Source: Haematobia irritans
Taxonomy: Eukaryota; Arthropoda; Insecta; Diptera; Muscidae
Assembly: GCF_050003625.1 (NCBI RefSeq)
Contig: NC_134399.1
Coordinates: forward strand, 39,324,671 to 39,388,670
Direction of reading: 5' to 3'
Length of the DNA stretch: 64,000 nucleotides
Below the pieces are notes generated by a model. The model was not told the origin of the DNA, did not search any database, and worked only from the letters and a program-made list of their open reading frames with translations. Positions 45,227-55,940 of the stretch are shown in pieces. The translations under genes and the position numbers were made by a program. Position 1 is the stretch's first letter; each line of letters opens with the position of its first letter.

Positions 45227-45787
45227 GATTCGATCTCATACAACGAATCGACAAAATTAGAAGGAGACATCGTAGGAAAGCGAAACATTGAGGGCATTTT
45301 TTATGGTCAAAACTAAGACAAATGTAAAGTTTGGTTCCGATTGGACCACTCCTTCACGTATCTGTCATACAAAGGGATCAAAAATATCTAGGTGAGATAA
45401 CAGAAAAAGCAAATTGTCCGTCATTTGGGAACGTTTATAGATCACACTTTGAAATTTTGTATGGTTAGATATTAATATTAATTTTGAGATCCTAGGTGGA
45501 CCGGAACCCTACTGACAGGCCTCTCAAAATGACCCCATCGGCTATGGGAAAAGTTTATTAAATTCTCAATTTTTTTCAGAACTTTGACTCGTTTTGTTAA
45601 ATAAATTTTATATTTGTTGTTAGATTTCAACTCTAAAAATAAAATTTTACTAATTTTGAAAAAGTAACGTTATTTTTCAGAAGTTTGTAAAACATAAAAC
45701 TTAAAAAAAATCCCTTTTTGGCAATCTTGATGGAACTTTGAGGACTTGTAACAAAAAGTTATATCTCTGAATTTAAATTCTTTTTAT
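45227..45787. other. Unassigned interval
   Basis: AT-rich sequence with no gene or repeat recognised. Confidence 0.4.
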
Positions 45788-46344
45788 AACTTCCATCATA
45801 GGATGGGGGTATATTAACTTTGTCATTCTGTTTGTAACACATCGAAATATTGTTCTAAGACCCCATAGAGTATATATATTCTGGGACTTGGTGAAATTCT
45901 GAAATTCCATCTGTTGAAATCACGCTAACGAAACAACCTATCGACTTGAAACTTGGCATAAGTAGTTGTTATTTGTGTAGGTCGAATGGCATTGCAAATG
46001 GGCCATATTGGATCATTTTTACGTATAGCCCCCATATAAACCGACCCCCCAGATTTGGCTTGCGGAGCCTTTTAGAAAAGCAAATTTCATTCGATCCGGC
46101 TGAAATTTGGTACGAAATGTTAGTATGTGGTCTCTAACAACCATGGAAAAATTGGTCCATATCGGTCCATTATTATATATAGCCCCCCATATAAATCCAT
46201 CCCCAGATTTGACCTACGGAGCCTCTTGAAGGATCAAAATTCATCCGAACCGGTTGAAATTTGGTACGAAGTGTAGGTATATGGTACCTAACAACTATGC
46301 AAAATATGGTCCATATGGGTACATAATTATATATAGGCCCCATA
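45788..46344 (-). mobile_element. Fam-2 element, hairpin side, split by a MITE
   Basis: 'ccatcataggatgggggtat', 'cgacttgaaacttggc' and units up to 'ataggccccata'. The same unit resumes at 49005 ('tataaaccgatccccag'). Confidence 0.8.
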
Positions 46345-46699
46345 CACCCTCACAAAAAATCGCTTCTGTAACATATACTCCCAAACATATTTTGCTTCAA
46401 GCATATACATTTTTGGGTATTGCCCAAACATTTATATGTTTGATCTCTACCAATATATAATATGTTTGAAAGCATATTGGTCTAAACAATACATATTTGG
46501 GTAGTCTAAGTTCCAAACATTTTGTATTTTTGCATCCAAATTCAATAATGTTGTCTTCCAAAAAACAATATGTTATTATGTGACCATATAATATGTTTGG
46601 AAGCATTTTGAACCCAAAAATATTATATGCTTAAAAAAAATTCTCCCAAACAATATTGTGCTCAAAATTTTATTTATTTATTTATATATTTATAATCAT

Positions 46700-46874
46700 A
46701 ATGAATTATGAAAATAAACAGGTAATATAGGTGCTAACAACATAGGTTTTCGACCTGAATGCTCAAAATTTTGTTTCTGCCCAATTGTATATTCTCCGAC
46801 ATCTTTCTCACTTCCACGAGATTTTTTAGTTCTTAGCACAAACATTGTAGAAGAAATTATTCAATTTTATGATT
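46700..46874 (-). repeat. tRNA-module element fragment (H3), first part
   Basis: 'tctttctcacttccacgag', 'tttttagttcttagcac' and 'ttgtagaagaaattatt' match H2. It is interrupted at 46875 by Fam-2 and resumes at 48579. The left limit is approximate. Confidence 0.6.
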
Positions 46875-48578
46875 TTTTTATACCCTCCATCATAGGATGG
46901 GGGTATATTAACTTTGTCATTCCGTTTGTAACACATCGAAATATTGTTCTAAGACCCCATAAAGTATATATTCTGGGTCGTGGTGAAATTCTGAGTCGAT
47001 CTAAGCATGTCCGTCCGTCCGTCCGTCCGTCCGTCTGTTGAAATCACGCTAACTTCCGAACGAAACAAGCTATCGACTTGAAACTTGGCACAAGTAGTTG
47101 TTATCGATGTAGGTCGGATGGTATTGAAAATGGGCCATATCGGTCCACTTTTACGTATAGCCCCCATATAAAGGGACCCTCAGATTTGGCTTGTGGAGCC
47201 TCTAACAGAAGCATATTTCATCCGATCCGGCTGAAATTTGGTATATGGTGTTGGTATATGGTCTCTAACAACCATGCAAAAATTGGTCCACATCGGTCCA
47301 TAATTATATATAGCCCCCATATAAACCGATCCCCAGATTTGGCTTGTGGAGCCTCTAAGAGAAGCATATTTCATCCGATCCGGCTGAAATTTGGTACATG
47401 GTGTTGGTAGATGGTCTCTAACAACCATGCAAAAATTGGTCCACATCGGTCCATAATTATATATAGCCCCCATATAAACCGATCCCCAGATTTGGCTTTC
47501 GGAGCCTCAAAGAGAAGCAAATCTCATCCGATCCGGCTGAAATTTGGTACTTGGTATTGTTATATGGTCTCTAATAACCATACAAAAATTGGTCCACATC
47601 GGTTCATAATTATATATAGCCCCCATATAAGCCGATCCCCAGATTTGGCTTGCGAAGTCTCCAAGAGAAGCAAATTTCACCCAATCCGGTTGTAATTTTG
47701 AACATGGTGTTAGTATATGATCTTTAACAACCATGCCAGAATTGGTCCATATCGGTCCATAATTATATATAGCCCCCATATAAAACGTTCTCCAGATTTG
47801 ACCTCCGGAGCCTCTTGGAGGAGCAAAATTCATCCGATCCGGTTCAAATTAGGAACGTGGTGTTAGTATATGGTCGCTAACAACCATACAACAATTGGTC
47901 CAATCACTCAAAAATTGGTCCATATCGGTTCATAACCATGGTTGCCACTAGAGCCAAAATTAATCTACCAAAATTTTATTTATATAGAAAATTTTGTCAT
48001 AATTTTATTTCTATAGAAAATTTTGTCAAAATTTTATTTCTAGAGAAAATTTTGTTAAAATTTTATTCGGTTCACAATAAAATTTTCATCATTGTCAAAA
48101 TTTTATTTCTATAGAAAATTTTGTTCAAATTTTATTCGGTTCATAATCATGGTTGCCACTCGAGCCAAAAATAATCTACCAAGATTTTATTTCTATAGAA
48201 TATTTTGTCAAAAGTCTATTTCTATAGAAAATTTTGTTACAATTTTATTTCTGTAGAAATTTTTATCAAAATTTTCTTTCTATAGAAAATTTTGTCAAAA
48301 TTTTTATTTCTATAGAAAATTTTATTTCTATAGAAAATTTTGTTAAAATTTTATTTCTGTAGAAAATTTTGTCAAAATTTTATGTCTACTTTGTCAAACT
48401 GAATTATATACGTATTGGATCGATCTTTTTTGATTTAATATATACCACGTAGTTGCGTTACCGCAACTTAAGTAATTCGATTGTGGATGGCAGTGTTTAG
48501 AAAAAGTTTCTACGCAATCCATGATGGAGGGTACATAAGCTTCGGCCTGGCCGAACTTACGGCCGTATATACTTGTTT
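46875..48578 (-). mobile_element. Fam-2 element, complete reference copy, 1.7 kb
   Basis: Hairpin TATACCCTCCATC...GATGGGGGTATA (46882-46909), 'ctgagtcgatctaagcatg', five GTCC repeats (47010-47031), 'aacttccgaacgaaacaagc', units from 47105 to 47930, 29-bp repeats (47965-48400), a short tail, then the palindrome TTCGGCCTGGCCGAA (48540-48554) and 'gtatatacttgttt'. It sits in the tRNA-module element without a visible target duplication. It is nearly identical to the B copies around 10.6-13.0 and 20.2-21.9 kb. Confidence 0.88.
47965..48400. repeat. 29-bp AT-rich tandem repeat
   Basis: Nearly the same array as 12361-12790, including the two 'ggttgccactmgagcc' interruptions. Confidence 0.87.
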
Positions 48579-48690
48579 ATTTTAATTTTACCTTTTGCCG
48601 GACGGGGATTCGAACAGCGGACCACACAGTTTGTAAGGATCAAAGAAGTAGCTGATCAATTGCCCAAGGAAAAATAAAATGTTAATTTTG
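48579..48690 (-). repeat. tRNA-module element fragment (H3), second part
   Basis: 'ttttaccttttgccggacgg' continues the element and contains the tRNA-like module with AGGGATTCGAACAGCGG-type T-arm (48593-48642, minus). Confidence 0.6.
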
Positions 48691-49004
48691 TAATAACAAG
48701 CAACAACCACCAACTTAATTCAATATCGCTCCCTGTTAAATAGCGCTCCAAGCTACTAAACACATATATGTTTATAGGCTATTTCTAAATTAATATATGT
48801 TTGCATCCAAGCATATTATATTTACAAACATTTTATGTCCCAAACATAATATGTTCTAACATATTAACATATATGTCCCAAACATGTTATGCTAGTTTAT
48901 GAACATTATATGCTTGCACTCAAAAATATTGTGTTTAAAAATTTGTGTTCCAAACATATAATGTTTATAGCCAAACATATGAAAAACAGTATTTTTCATC
49001 CGTG

Positions 49005-49285
49005 TATAAACCGATCCCCAGATTTAAACTCCGAAACCTCTTGGAAGAGCAATTTCATTCGATCCGGTTGAAATTTGGTACGTTGTGTTAGTATATAGTC
49101 TCTAATAACCATACAAAAATTGGTCCATATCGGTCCCCCATATAAACCGACCACCAGATTTGACCTCCGGAGCATATTGGAAGAGCAAAATGCAGACGAT
49201 CCGGTTGAAATTTGGTACGTGGTGTTAGCATATGATCTCTAACAATCATGCAAAATCTGGTCCATATCGGTCCATAATTATATAT
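49005..49285 (-). repeat. Fam-2 element, continuation after the MITE
   Basis: Two diverged units ('ccgatccccagatttaaact', 'ggaccaccagatttgacctc'-like) end at 'ccataattatatatcg'. The AACAAGTA side is missing. Confidence 0.75.
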
Positions 49286-49357
49286 CGATGTCTACATTCC
49301 AAAGTGCGCTAAGTCTAAAAAGTGAATTTTACAGGAAACAAATTCAAAGATTTGTTT

Positions 49358-50820
49358 TTATACCCACCACTATAGAATGGTGACGTCGAAATATCGATTT
49401 CCGACTATATAAAGTTTATATATTCTTGATCAGATTATTCATTTATTTTTCGAGCTTAATGGACAGATATAGATTAAGGAACATGGTAAATAGAGCCATT
49501 GAAAAGAAAACGCCAGATACAAATCTATACACGCCTGGACTGTACATGTTTCGGTCAGGAAGAAATTCTAAGACGATATAACGATGTCCGTCTGTCTGGC
49601 TGTCTGCCTGTTGTAATCACGCTACAGTCTTCAACAATGAAGCAATCGTGCTGAAATTTTGCACAAACTCGTCTTTTGTGTGCCGGCAGGTCAAGTTCGA
49701 AGATGGGCTAAATCGGTCCAGTTTTTGATATAGTCCCCATATAAACTGACCTCCCGATTTGGGGTCTTGGGCTTATAGAAATCGTAGTTTTTATCCAATT
49801 TGCCTGATATTTGAAATCTAGAGGTATTTTGTGACCATAAAAAGGTGTGCCAAAAATGGTGAGTATCGGTCCATATTTTGGTATAGCCCCCATATAGACC
49901 GATCTCCCGATTTTACTTCTTGGGCTTATAGAAACCGCAGTTTTTATCCAATTTACCTAAATTGGAAATCGAGAGGTACTTTAAAAAGCGTAAAGAGGTG
50001 TGCCAAAAATGGTGAGCATCGGTTCATGTTTTTGTATGGCCCCATATAAATCGATCTCCCGATTTGGGGTCTTGAGCTTATTGAAATCGTAGTTTTTATC
50101 CTGAAATTGAAAACCTAGAGGTACTTGAGGATCATCAAAAAGTGTGCCGAAAATGGTTCGTATCGTTCCATGTTTTGGTATAGCCCCCATATAGACCGAT
50201 CTCCCGATTTTACATCTTGGGTTTATAGAATCCCTAAGTTATATACAATTTGCCTGAAATTGGAAATTTATATGTATTTTAGGACCATGTTTTTGTATAG
50301 CCCCCATATGGACCGATATCCCGATTTAACTCCTTGGGTTTCTAGAAACCGTAGTTTTTATCCGATTTGCCTGAAATTGTAAATATTCTGGTATTTTAGG
50401 CTCACAAAAACGTGTATCGGATTAAGTTTTTATTGGTCCATTTGGTAATGCCTCCATATAGACCGACTTCACTTCTTGAGGGCGCAGTAATCATGAAAAT
50501 TGCTTGAAACTCAATGTAAAATTTCCAGATTTTACTTCTAGGGTGAATATCTACAGATTTAAGATTTCAAATCAAGACGTTATTTTATAATTTTCTTGCA
50601 CAATTACAAAAGATGTTAATGATTCATCTAAAACTCAAACAAAAATGGTTCTTATAAATCCAGAAACTGATATAGTCCTCATAGGTGAAACCTTTAAATT
50701 TATCTTCGGGAAGTGTCCTCAAGCCCTCCTGAAATTTCAAAGGACACCTTAATATTTGGTTCATGGTGGTGGGTATTTAAGATTTGGCCCGGCCGAACTT
50801 ACTGCTGTATATACTTGTTT
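49358..50820 (-). mobile_element. Fam-4 element, full length
   Basis: It starts TATACCCACCACTATAG, then 'tataaagtttatatattctt', 'acgatataacgatg', GTCCGTCTGTCTGGCTGTC, and units with 'tatagcccccatatagaccg' at 49735, 49888, 50040, 50185 and 50302 (the first interval is exactly 153). It ends with ATTTGGCCCGGCCGAAC and 'gtatatacttgttt'. Same architecture as Fam-1 to Fam-3 with largely different unit sequence; no 29-bp array. Confidence 0.82.
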
Positions 50821-50940
50821 ATAATTTTCTTTTAGTATGTACGAACTAAAAATAGTGATAATATGACATGGCTAAAAATAACTTAGACCACTTTAGACCG
50901 AACAAAGCTTTTTGCCCTTTTTGGATTGGATAGTTTTTAA

Positions 50941-51157
50941 CCCTTATACTACGTTGGGGCCATTTGATAACCCATGTCGTATTTTTCATTACCGCATTTC
51001 TTACTGTTCGAATATAATTAAAAATTTCTATCACTCAGTGCATGCATTGGTGACATATGCTGAACTCATGCTGAGTAATAAGAACTTTTAATTATAATCC
51101 AACAGTAAAAAATTCAGTGATAAAAAATACGACCTAATACCCAACGTAGTATAAGGG
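50941..51157. mobile_element. piggyBac-type MITE, 217 bp
   Basis: It is flanked by TTAA on both sides (50937-50940, 51158-51161), with inverted ends CCCTTATACTACGTTGGG and CCCAACGTAGTATAAGGG perfect over 18 bp. CCCT-type ends at TTAA are the piggyBac signature. Second inverted blocks (TACGACATGGGTTATC-like and ATACGAC) lie inside. No coding capacity. Confidence 0.92.
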
Positions 51158-51324
51158 TTAAAACATTAGTCGCAGACTAAGTGCAATATTAACCATAATT
51201 TTTGATAGAAATGTCCAATGAATTCGAACTTTTGGTAGGATGCAATTCACATCAATCCCAATAAAAACAGCGAACTCCATCAAAACGTGCTAAGTCGACT
51301 TAGCGTACTCTGGAATGAGGGCAT

Positions 51325-51521
51325 CGAAATAACCCTCATTTAAACCGATCCCCAGATTTGACCTTCGGAACCTCTTGGAGGAGCAAAATTCATCCGACTC
51401 CGTTGAAATTTGGTACATTGCGCTAGTATATGGCCGCTAACAACCATGCAAAAATTGGTCTATACCGGTCTATGGTTATATATCACACAAAAATTGGTCC
51501 ATATCGCCAAAATAATCTACC
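51325..51521 (-). repeat. Fam-2 fragment interrupted by Fam-3
   Basis: One and a half units, then 'aaaataatctacc', where the neighbouring Fam-3 starts. Confidence 0.7.
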
Positions 51522-53299
51522 AACAAGTAAGTAAAGTAGAAAGTCGGGTGGGGCCGACTATATCATACCCTAAACCACCATTACAGAATTAGTAATCATA
51601 AGCATTTCTGGGGTAACATATATGTCTGGGAGATAAACCGCAGTTGCATATTTAAGAAAATTAAGGGGTACATGTCTATGGGTGCTTTGTGTCAATCTGA
51701 CTATAGCTCATAATCAATGTTGCCACGGAAAATGTTCGGTTTACCCTACAAAGACAAAAAAAGTTCCCTACTTTCCCATACATTCCCAAACAATTTTCCC
51801 TACTATATTTTTCGTTAAATTACAAAAAAAAAAATACAGAACAAAAATGGTTCTAAGTACTTTATTATCTTAAAACATGAATATGCAATGTATATAACTT
51901 AGAATATAAATTTGTATTACCACCACGGTTGCCACAGATGGTAGAATTCTACCCAAATTAGTAATCTTTTTTGTTAAATCTCTATAAAAGTAAAATTTTG
52001 CAAAAAATTTCTATAAACAAATTTTTGTGAGAAATTTTTCTATAGAAATAAAATTTTGACAATAAATTCTATAGAAATAAAATTTTGAGAAAAAATTCCA
52101 CAGAAATAAAATTTTGAGAAAATTTTTTTTAGAAATAATATTTTGAAAAAAATTTCTATAGAAATACAATTTTGACAAAATGTTCTATAGAAATAAAATG
52201 TTGACAAAATTTTCTACAGGAATAAAGTTTACCACACATTGTTAAAGACCAAGCCTTGCCAGCTTCTAATTTCCTCCTCTAGAGCCACCAAAATGTAAAA
52301 ATGATTACAAATTGTGTTGAGTGAAAATGTCCTACATTGTGGCCCTACGTCCCTACAAGACGTTAAATATTAGAAAAACCCTACATATAGGGAATTTCCC
52401 CTACTTCTAGCAACACTGGCTGCTAGAAGTAGGGGAAATTCCCTATATGTAGGGTTTTTTTCTAATATTTAGCGTCTTGTAGGGACGTAGGGACACAATA
52501 TAGGACATTTTCACTCAACACAATTTGTAATAATTTTTACATTTTGGTGGCTCTAGAGGAGGAAATTAGAAGCCGGCAAATCTTGATCTATAACAATGTG
52601 TGGTAAACTTTATTCCTGTAGAAAATTTTGTCAACATTTTATTTCTATAGAACATTTTGTCAAAATCGTATTTCTATAGAAATTTTTCCAAAATATTATT
52701 TCTATAAAAAATTTTCTCAAAATTTTATTTCTGTGGAATTTTTTCTCAAAATTTTATTTCTATAGAATTTATTGTCAAAATTTTATTTCTATAGAAAAAT
52801 TTCTCACAAAAATTTGTTTATAGAAACTTTTTCCAAAATTTTATTTTTATAGAGATTTAACAAAAAAGATTACTAATTTGGGTAGAATTCTACCAACTGT
52901 GGCAACCGATGTGGTAATACAAATTTATATTCTAAGCTATATACGTTGCATATTCATGTTTTAAGATAATAAAGTACTTAGAACCATTTTTGTTTTTTAA
53001 AATTTAACGAAAAATATAGTAGGGAAAATTGTTTGGGAATGTATGGGAAAGTAGGGAACTTTTTTGTCCTTGTACGGTAAACCGAACATTTTCCCTGGCA
53101 ACATTGACTATGAGCTATAGTCAGATTGACACAAAGCACCCATAGACATGTACCCCTTAATTTTCTTAAATATGCAACTGCGGTTTATCCCCCAGACCTA
53201 TATGTTACCCCACAAATGCTTATGATTACTAATTCTGTAATGGTGGTTTAGGGTATGATATAGTCGGCCCCGCCCGACTTTCTACTTTACTTACTTGTT
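51522..53299. repeat. Imperfect giant palindrome, arms 889 and 877 bp, 12-bp loop
   Basis: CCCCTACTTCTAG (ending 52410) is followed by the loop 'caacactggctg' and CTAGAAGTAGGGG (from 52423). The arms diverge slightly by small indels and substitutions. Both ends are Fam-3 AACAAGTAAG termini. Confidence 0.88.
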
Positions 53300-54534
53300 T
53301 AATAATGGGCTCAATATTAGTGGAATACTAACCCCGTAGGTGCAATATCAACACTGGCTGTGTTGATATTGCACCTACGGAGTTAGTATGCCACTAATAT
53401 TGAGCCCATTATTAAAAAAGAGAAAATCGTTAAATTAGTATGGGTAATAAATACAAATTTGTAAAAATCGAGCAATATTCTTATGTAAGAGCTACAAGTA
53501 CGTATAAATACGATCGGCTAGTACATCAAAATTTGAAATTTGAGTAACATTGGTTAATAAATAAGAGTACTATGGCCAAATTTGGGAAAATCGAGCGATG
53601 AATATATATGGAAGCTATATCTAAATCTGAACCAATTTGCATAATATTTTGCTGGTTTGATTAATACCACAAGAGGTTACCTTGTGCAAGATTTGAGTAA
53701 GATCAGTTAAGAAATGAGGCCTGTATGGTCAAACATAAGGTTATTAGGGGTGAATTTTCCAAAATCGGGCGATACATATATGGGAGCTATATCTACATCT
53801 GAACCGATTTCGATGAAATTTTGCTCATATAGTTTGTACTATAGCCGACTAGATCTAGCCAACTTTGATTAAGATTGGTTGATAAATAAGGGTTTTATGG
53901 CCAAATTTAGAAAAATCGGGCTATAGCTAAATCTGAACCGATTTCGATGATTTTTTGCACATATAGTTATTTCTATAGAATATTACATTTGGCCAAATTT
54001 GATTACGATCGGTTGATAAATAAGGGTTTTATGGCCAAATTTAGAAAAATCGGGCGATACATATATATGGGAGCTATATCTAAATCTGAACCGATTTCGA
54101 TGAAATTTTGCAGACTTGAAGGGCGGCGAAAAAGATTACCTTCTGCCAAATTTGGTGACGATCCGTTTGAAAAAAAGCGCAACGTGACCCCATTTGTCGA
54201 AATCGGGCGATACATATATATGGGAGCTATATCTAAATTTGATCCGATTTTTTCCAAATTCAATAGCGTTCGTCTTTGTGCCCAAAAAACTCCCTGTACC
54301 AAATTTCATCAAAATCGGTTAATAATTGCGACCGGAATCCTGTGAACAACAAATACATGGACAGACGGACGGACGGACGGACGGACGGACACCAAGCGCT
54401 AGATCGACTCAGGAGGTGATTCTGAGTCGATCGGTATATATTTTATGGGGTCTAAAATCAATATTTCTGGTAGGCACATTTTTTGGCCGATCAAACTTAT
54501 TATACCCTAACCACTATGTGGTTTAGGGTATACA
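51522..54534 (+). mobile_element. Fam-3 element carrying a large inverted duplication
   Basis: The AACAAGTAAG half runs forward 51522-52410, then backward 52423-53299, then a 54-bp inverted repeat (53301-53354 with 53360-53413), and the unit half continues normally from 53360 with GGAC repeats (54366-54388) and the hairpin ending at 54534. Compared with 636-2672, everything between 'caacactggctg' and its second occurrence is the extra inverted piece. Confidence 0.82.
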
Positions 54535-54814
54535 AATTTATTTCACTTTTAAACAAACCCTATTTTTTCCGACATATATTTTAAAAATCCCAAAGGAAAA
54601 TATCTTTGACATTTGAGTACGATTTGCCAATCCTGTGAATATGTACTTCGCCGTAAAATCTGCCAATGTCATATTTAGATTTCCGCAAAATTTTGTGTTA
54701 ATGCTGTCCCATTCGATTGTCATCACTAGACTGAAACAGACATTGGGATTCGTTGGCTTGATGGTAAACAGAAGTGACTCTAACTTCTCCCCTCCCGAAA
54801 CAAAGGAAACAAAA
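54535..54814. other. Unassigned short interval
   Basis: No repeat recognised. The frame 54635-54916 overlaps it but runs into repeats. Confidence 0.35.
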
Positions 54815-55253
54815 ATTTTGTCAAAACTTTATTACTACATAAAATTTTATTCGTATAGAAATTTTTGTCAAAATTTTATTTCTAAAGAAAATTTTGTCAA
54901 AATTTTATTTGTATAGAAATTTTTGTCAAAATTTTATTTCTAAAGAAAATTTTGTCAAAATTTTATTTCTATAGAAAATTCTATCAAAATAATATTTCTA
55001 TAGAAAATTTTGTCAAACACAATTATATACCTATTTAATCGGCCTTTTTTGTTTAATATATACCCCGTATAGACTAACTTTCAATTTAGTAGACGGTGTT
55101 AAGAAATTTTAAGATACCTTGCCATCGGCAAGTGTTACCGCAACCCAAGTTATGTTATTCGATTGTGGATGACAGTCTTTAGCAGAAGTTTCTACGCAAT
55201 CCATGGTGGAGGGTACATAAGACTCGGCCTGGCCGAACTTACAGCCGTATATA
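54815..55253 (-). repeat. Fam-2 terminus with short 29-bp array
   Basis: About seven 29-bp units (54815-55015), 'ttaagataccttgccatcgg', TCGGCCTGGCCGAAC, then 'gccgtatata', where a MITE interrupts the final 'cttgtt'. Confidence 0.8.
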
Positions 55254-55905
55254 CACGGACGAAAAAGTCTGTTTTTCATATGTTTGGGTGTAAAAATTAT
55301 ATGTTTGGAAGGAGCCACCGTGGTGCAATGGTTAGCATGCCCGCTTTGCATACACAAGGTCGTGGGTTCGATTCCTGCTACGACCGAACACCAAAAAGTT
55401 TTTCAGCGGTGGATTATCCCACCTCAGTAATGCTGGTGACATTTCTGAGGGTTTCAAAGCTTCTCTAAGTGGTTTCACTGGAATGTGGAACGCCGTTCGG
55501 ACTTGGCTATAAAAAGGAGGTCCCTTGTCATTGAGCTTAACATGGAATCGAGCAGCACTCAGTGATAAGAGAGAAGTTCACCACTGTGGTATCACAATGG
55601 ACTGAATAATCTAAGTGAGCCTGATACATCGGGCTGCCACATAACCTAATCTAACCTATGTTTGGAACTCAAATTTTTTAACACAATATTTTTAGGTGCA
55701 AGCATATAATGTTCATAAACTAGCAAAAGATGTTTGGGACATATATGTTAATATGTTAAATCATATTATGTTTGGGACATAAAATGTTTGGAAATATAAT
55801 ATGCTTAGATGCAAACATATATTAATTTGGAAATAGCCTATAAACATATATGTGTTTAGAAAGAGAGACCTAGAAAGTATGCTGCAAGTAAAATAATGGA
55901 AGTAA
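55254..55905. mobile_element. AAACATAT-type MITE, second copy, with a SINE inside
   Basis: It starts CACGGACGAAAAAGTCTG after TA (55252-55253), matching the reverse complement of the right end at 49004. The body matches 48780-48990 ('gtttgggacatatatgttaa'). The far end is lost near 55905. Confidence 0.7.
55311..55656 (+). mobile_element. SINE1, full length
   Basis: It is flanked by TATGTTTGGAA (55300-55310 and 55657-55667). It starts GGAGCCACCGTGGTGC with an intact A-box region and B-box and ends ATAACCTAATCTAACC. Confidence 0.9.
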
Positions 55906-55940
55906 TCAATTGGCGCCTTTATTTTATTTATTATATATTT

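Larger units (their letters stand above)
46345..49004. mobile_element. TA-flanked MITE rich in AAACATAT motifs, expanded by nested insertions
   Basis: Ends are CACCCTCACAAAAAATCG and the complement of CACGGATGAAAAATACTG, with TA on each side (46343-46344, 49005-49006) inside a Fam-2 unit. The interior is rich in 'catatatgtttg' and 'cccaaacat' motifs. A tRNA-module fragment lies inside, and a complete Fam-2 lies inside that. Confidence 0.7.
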
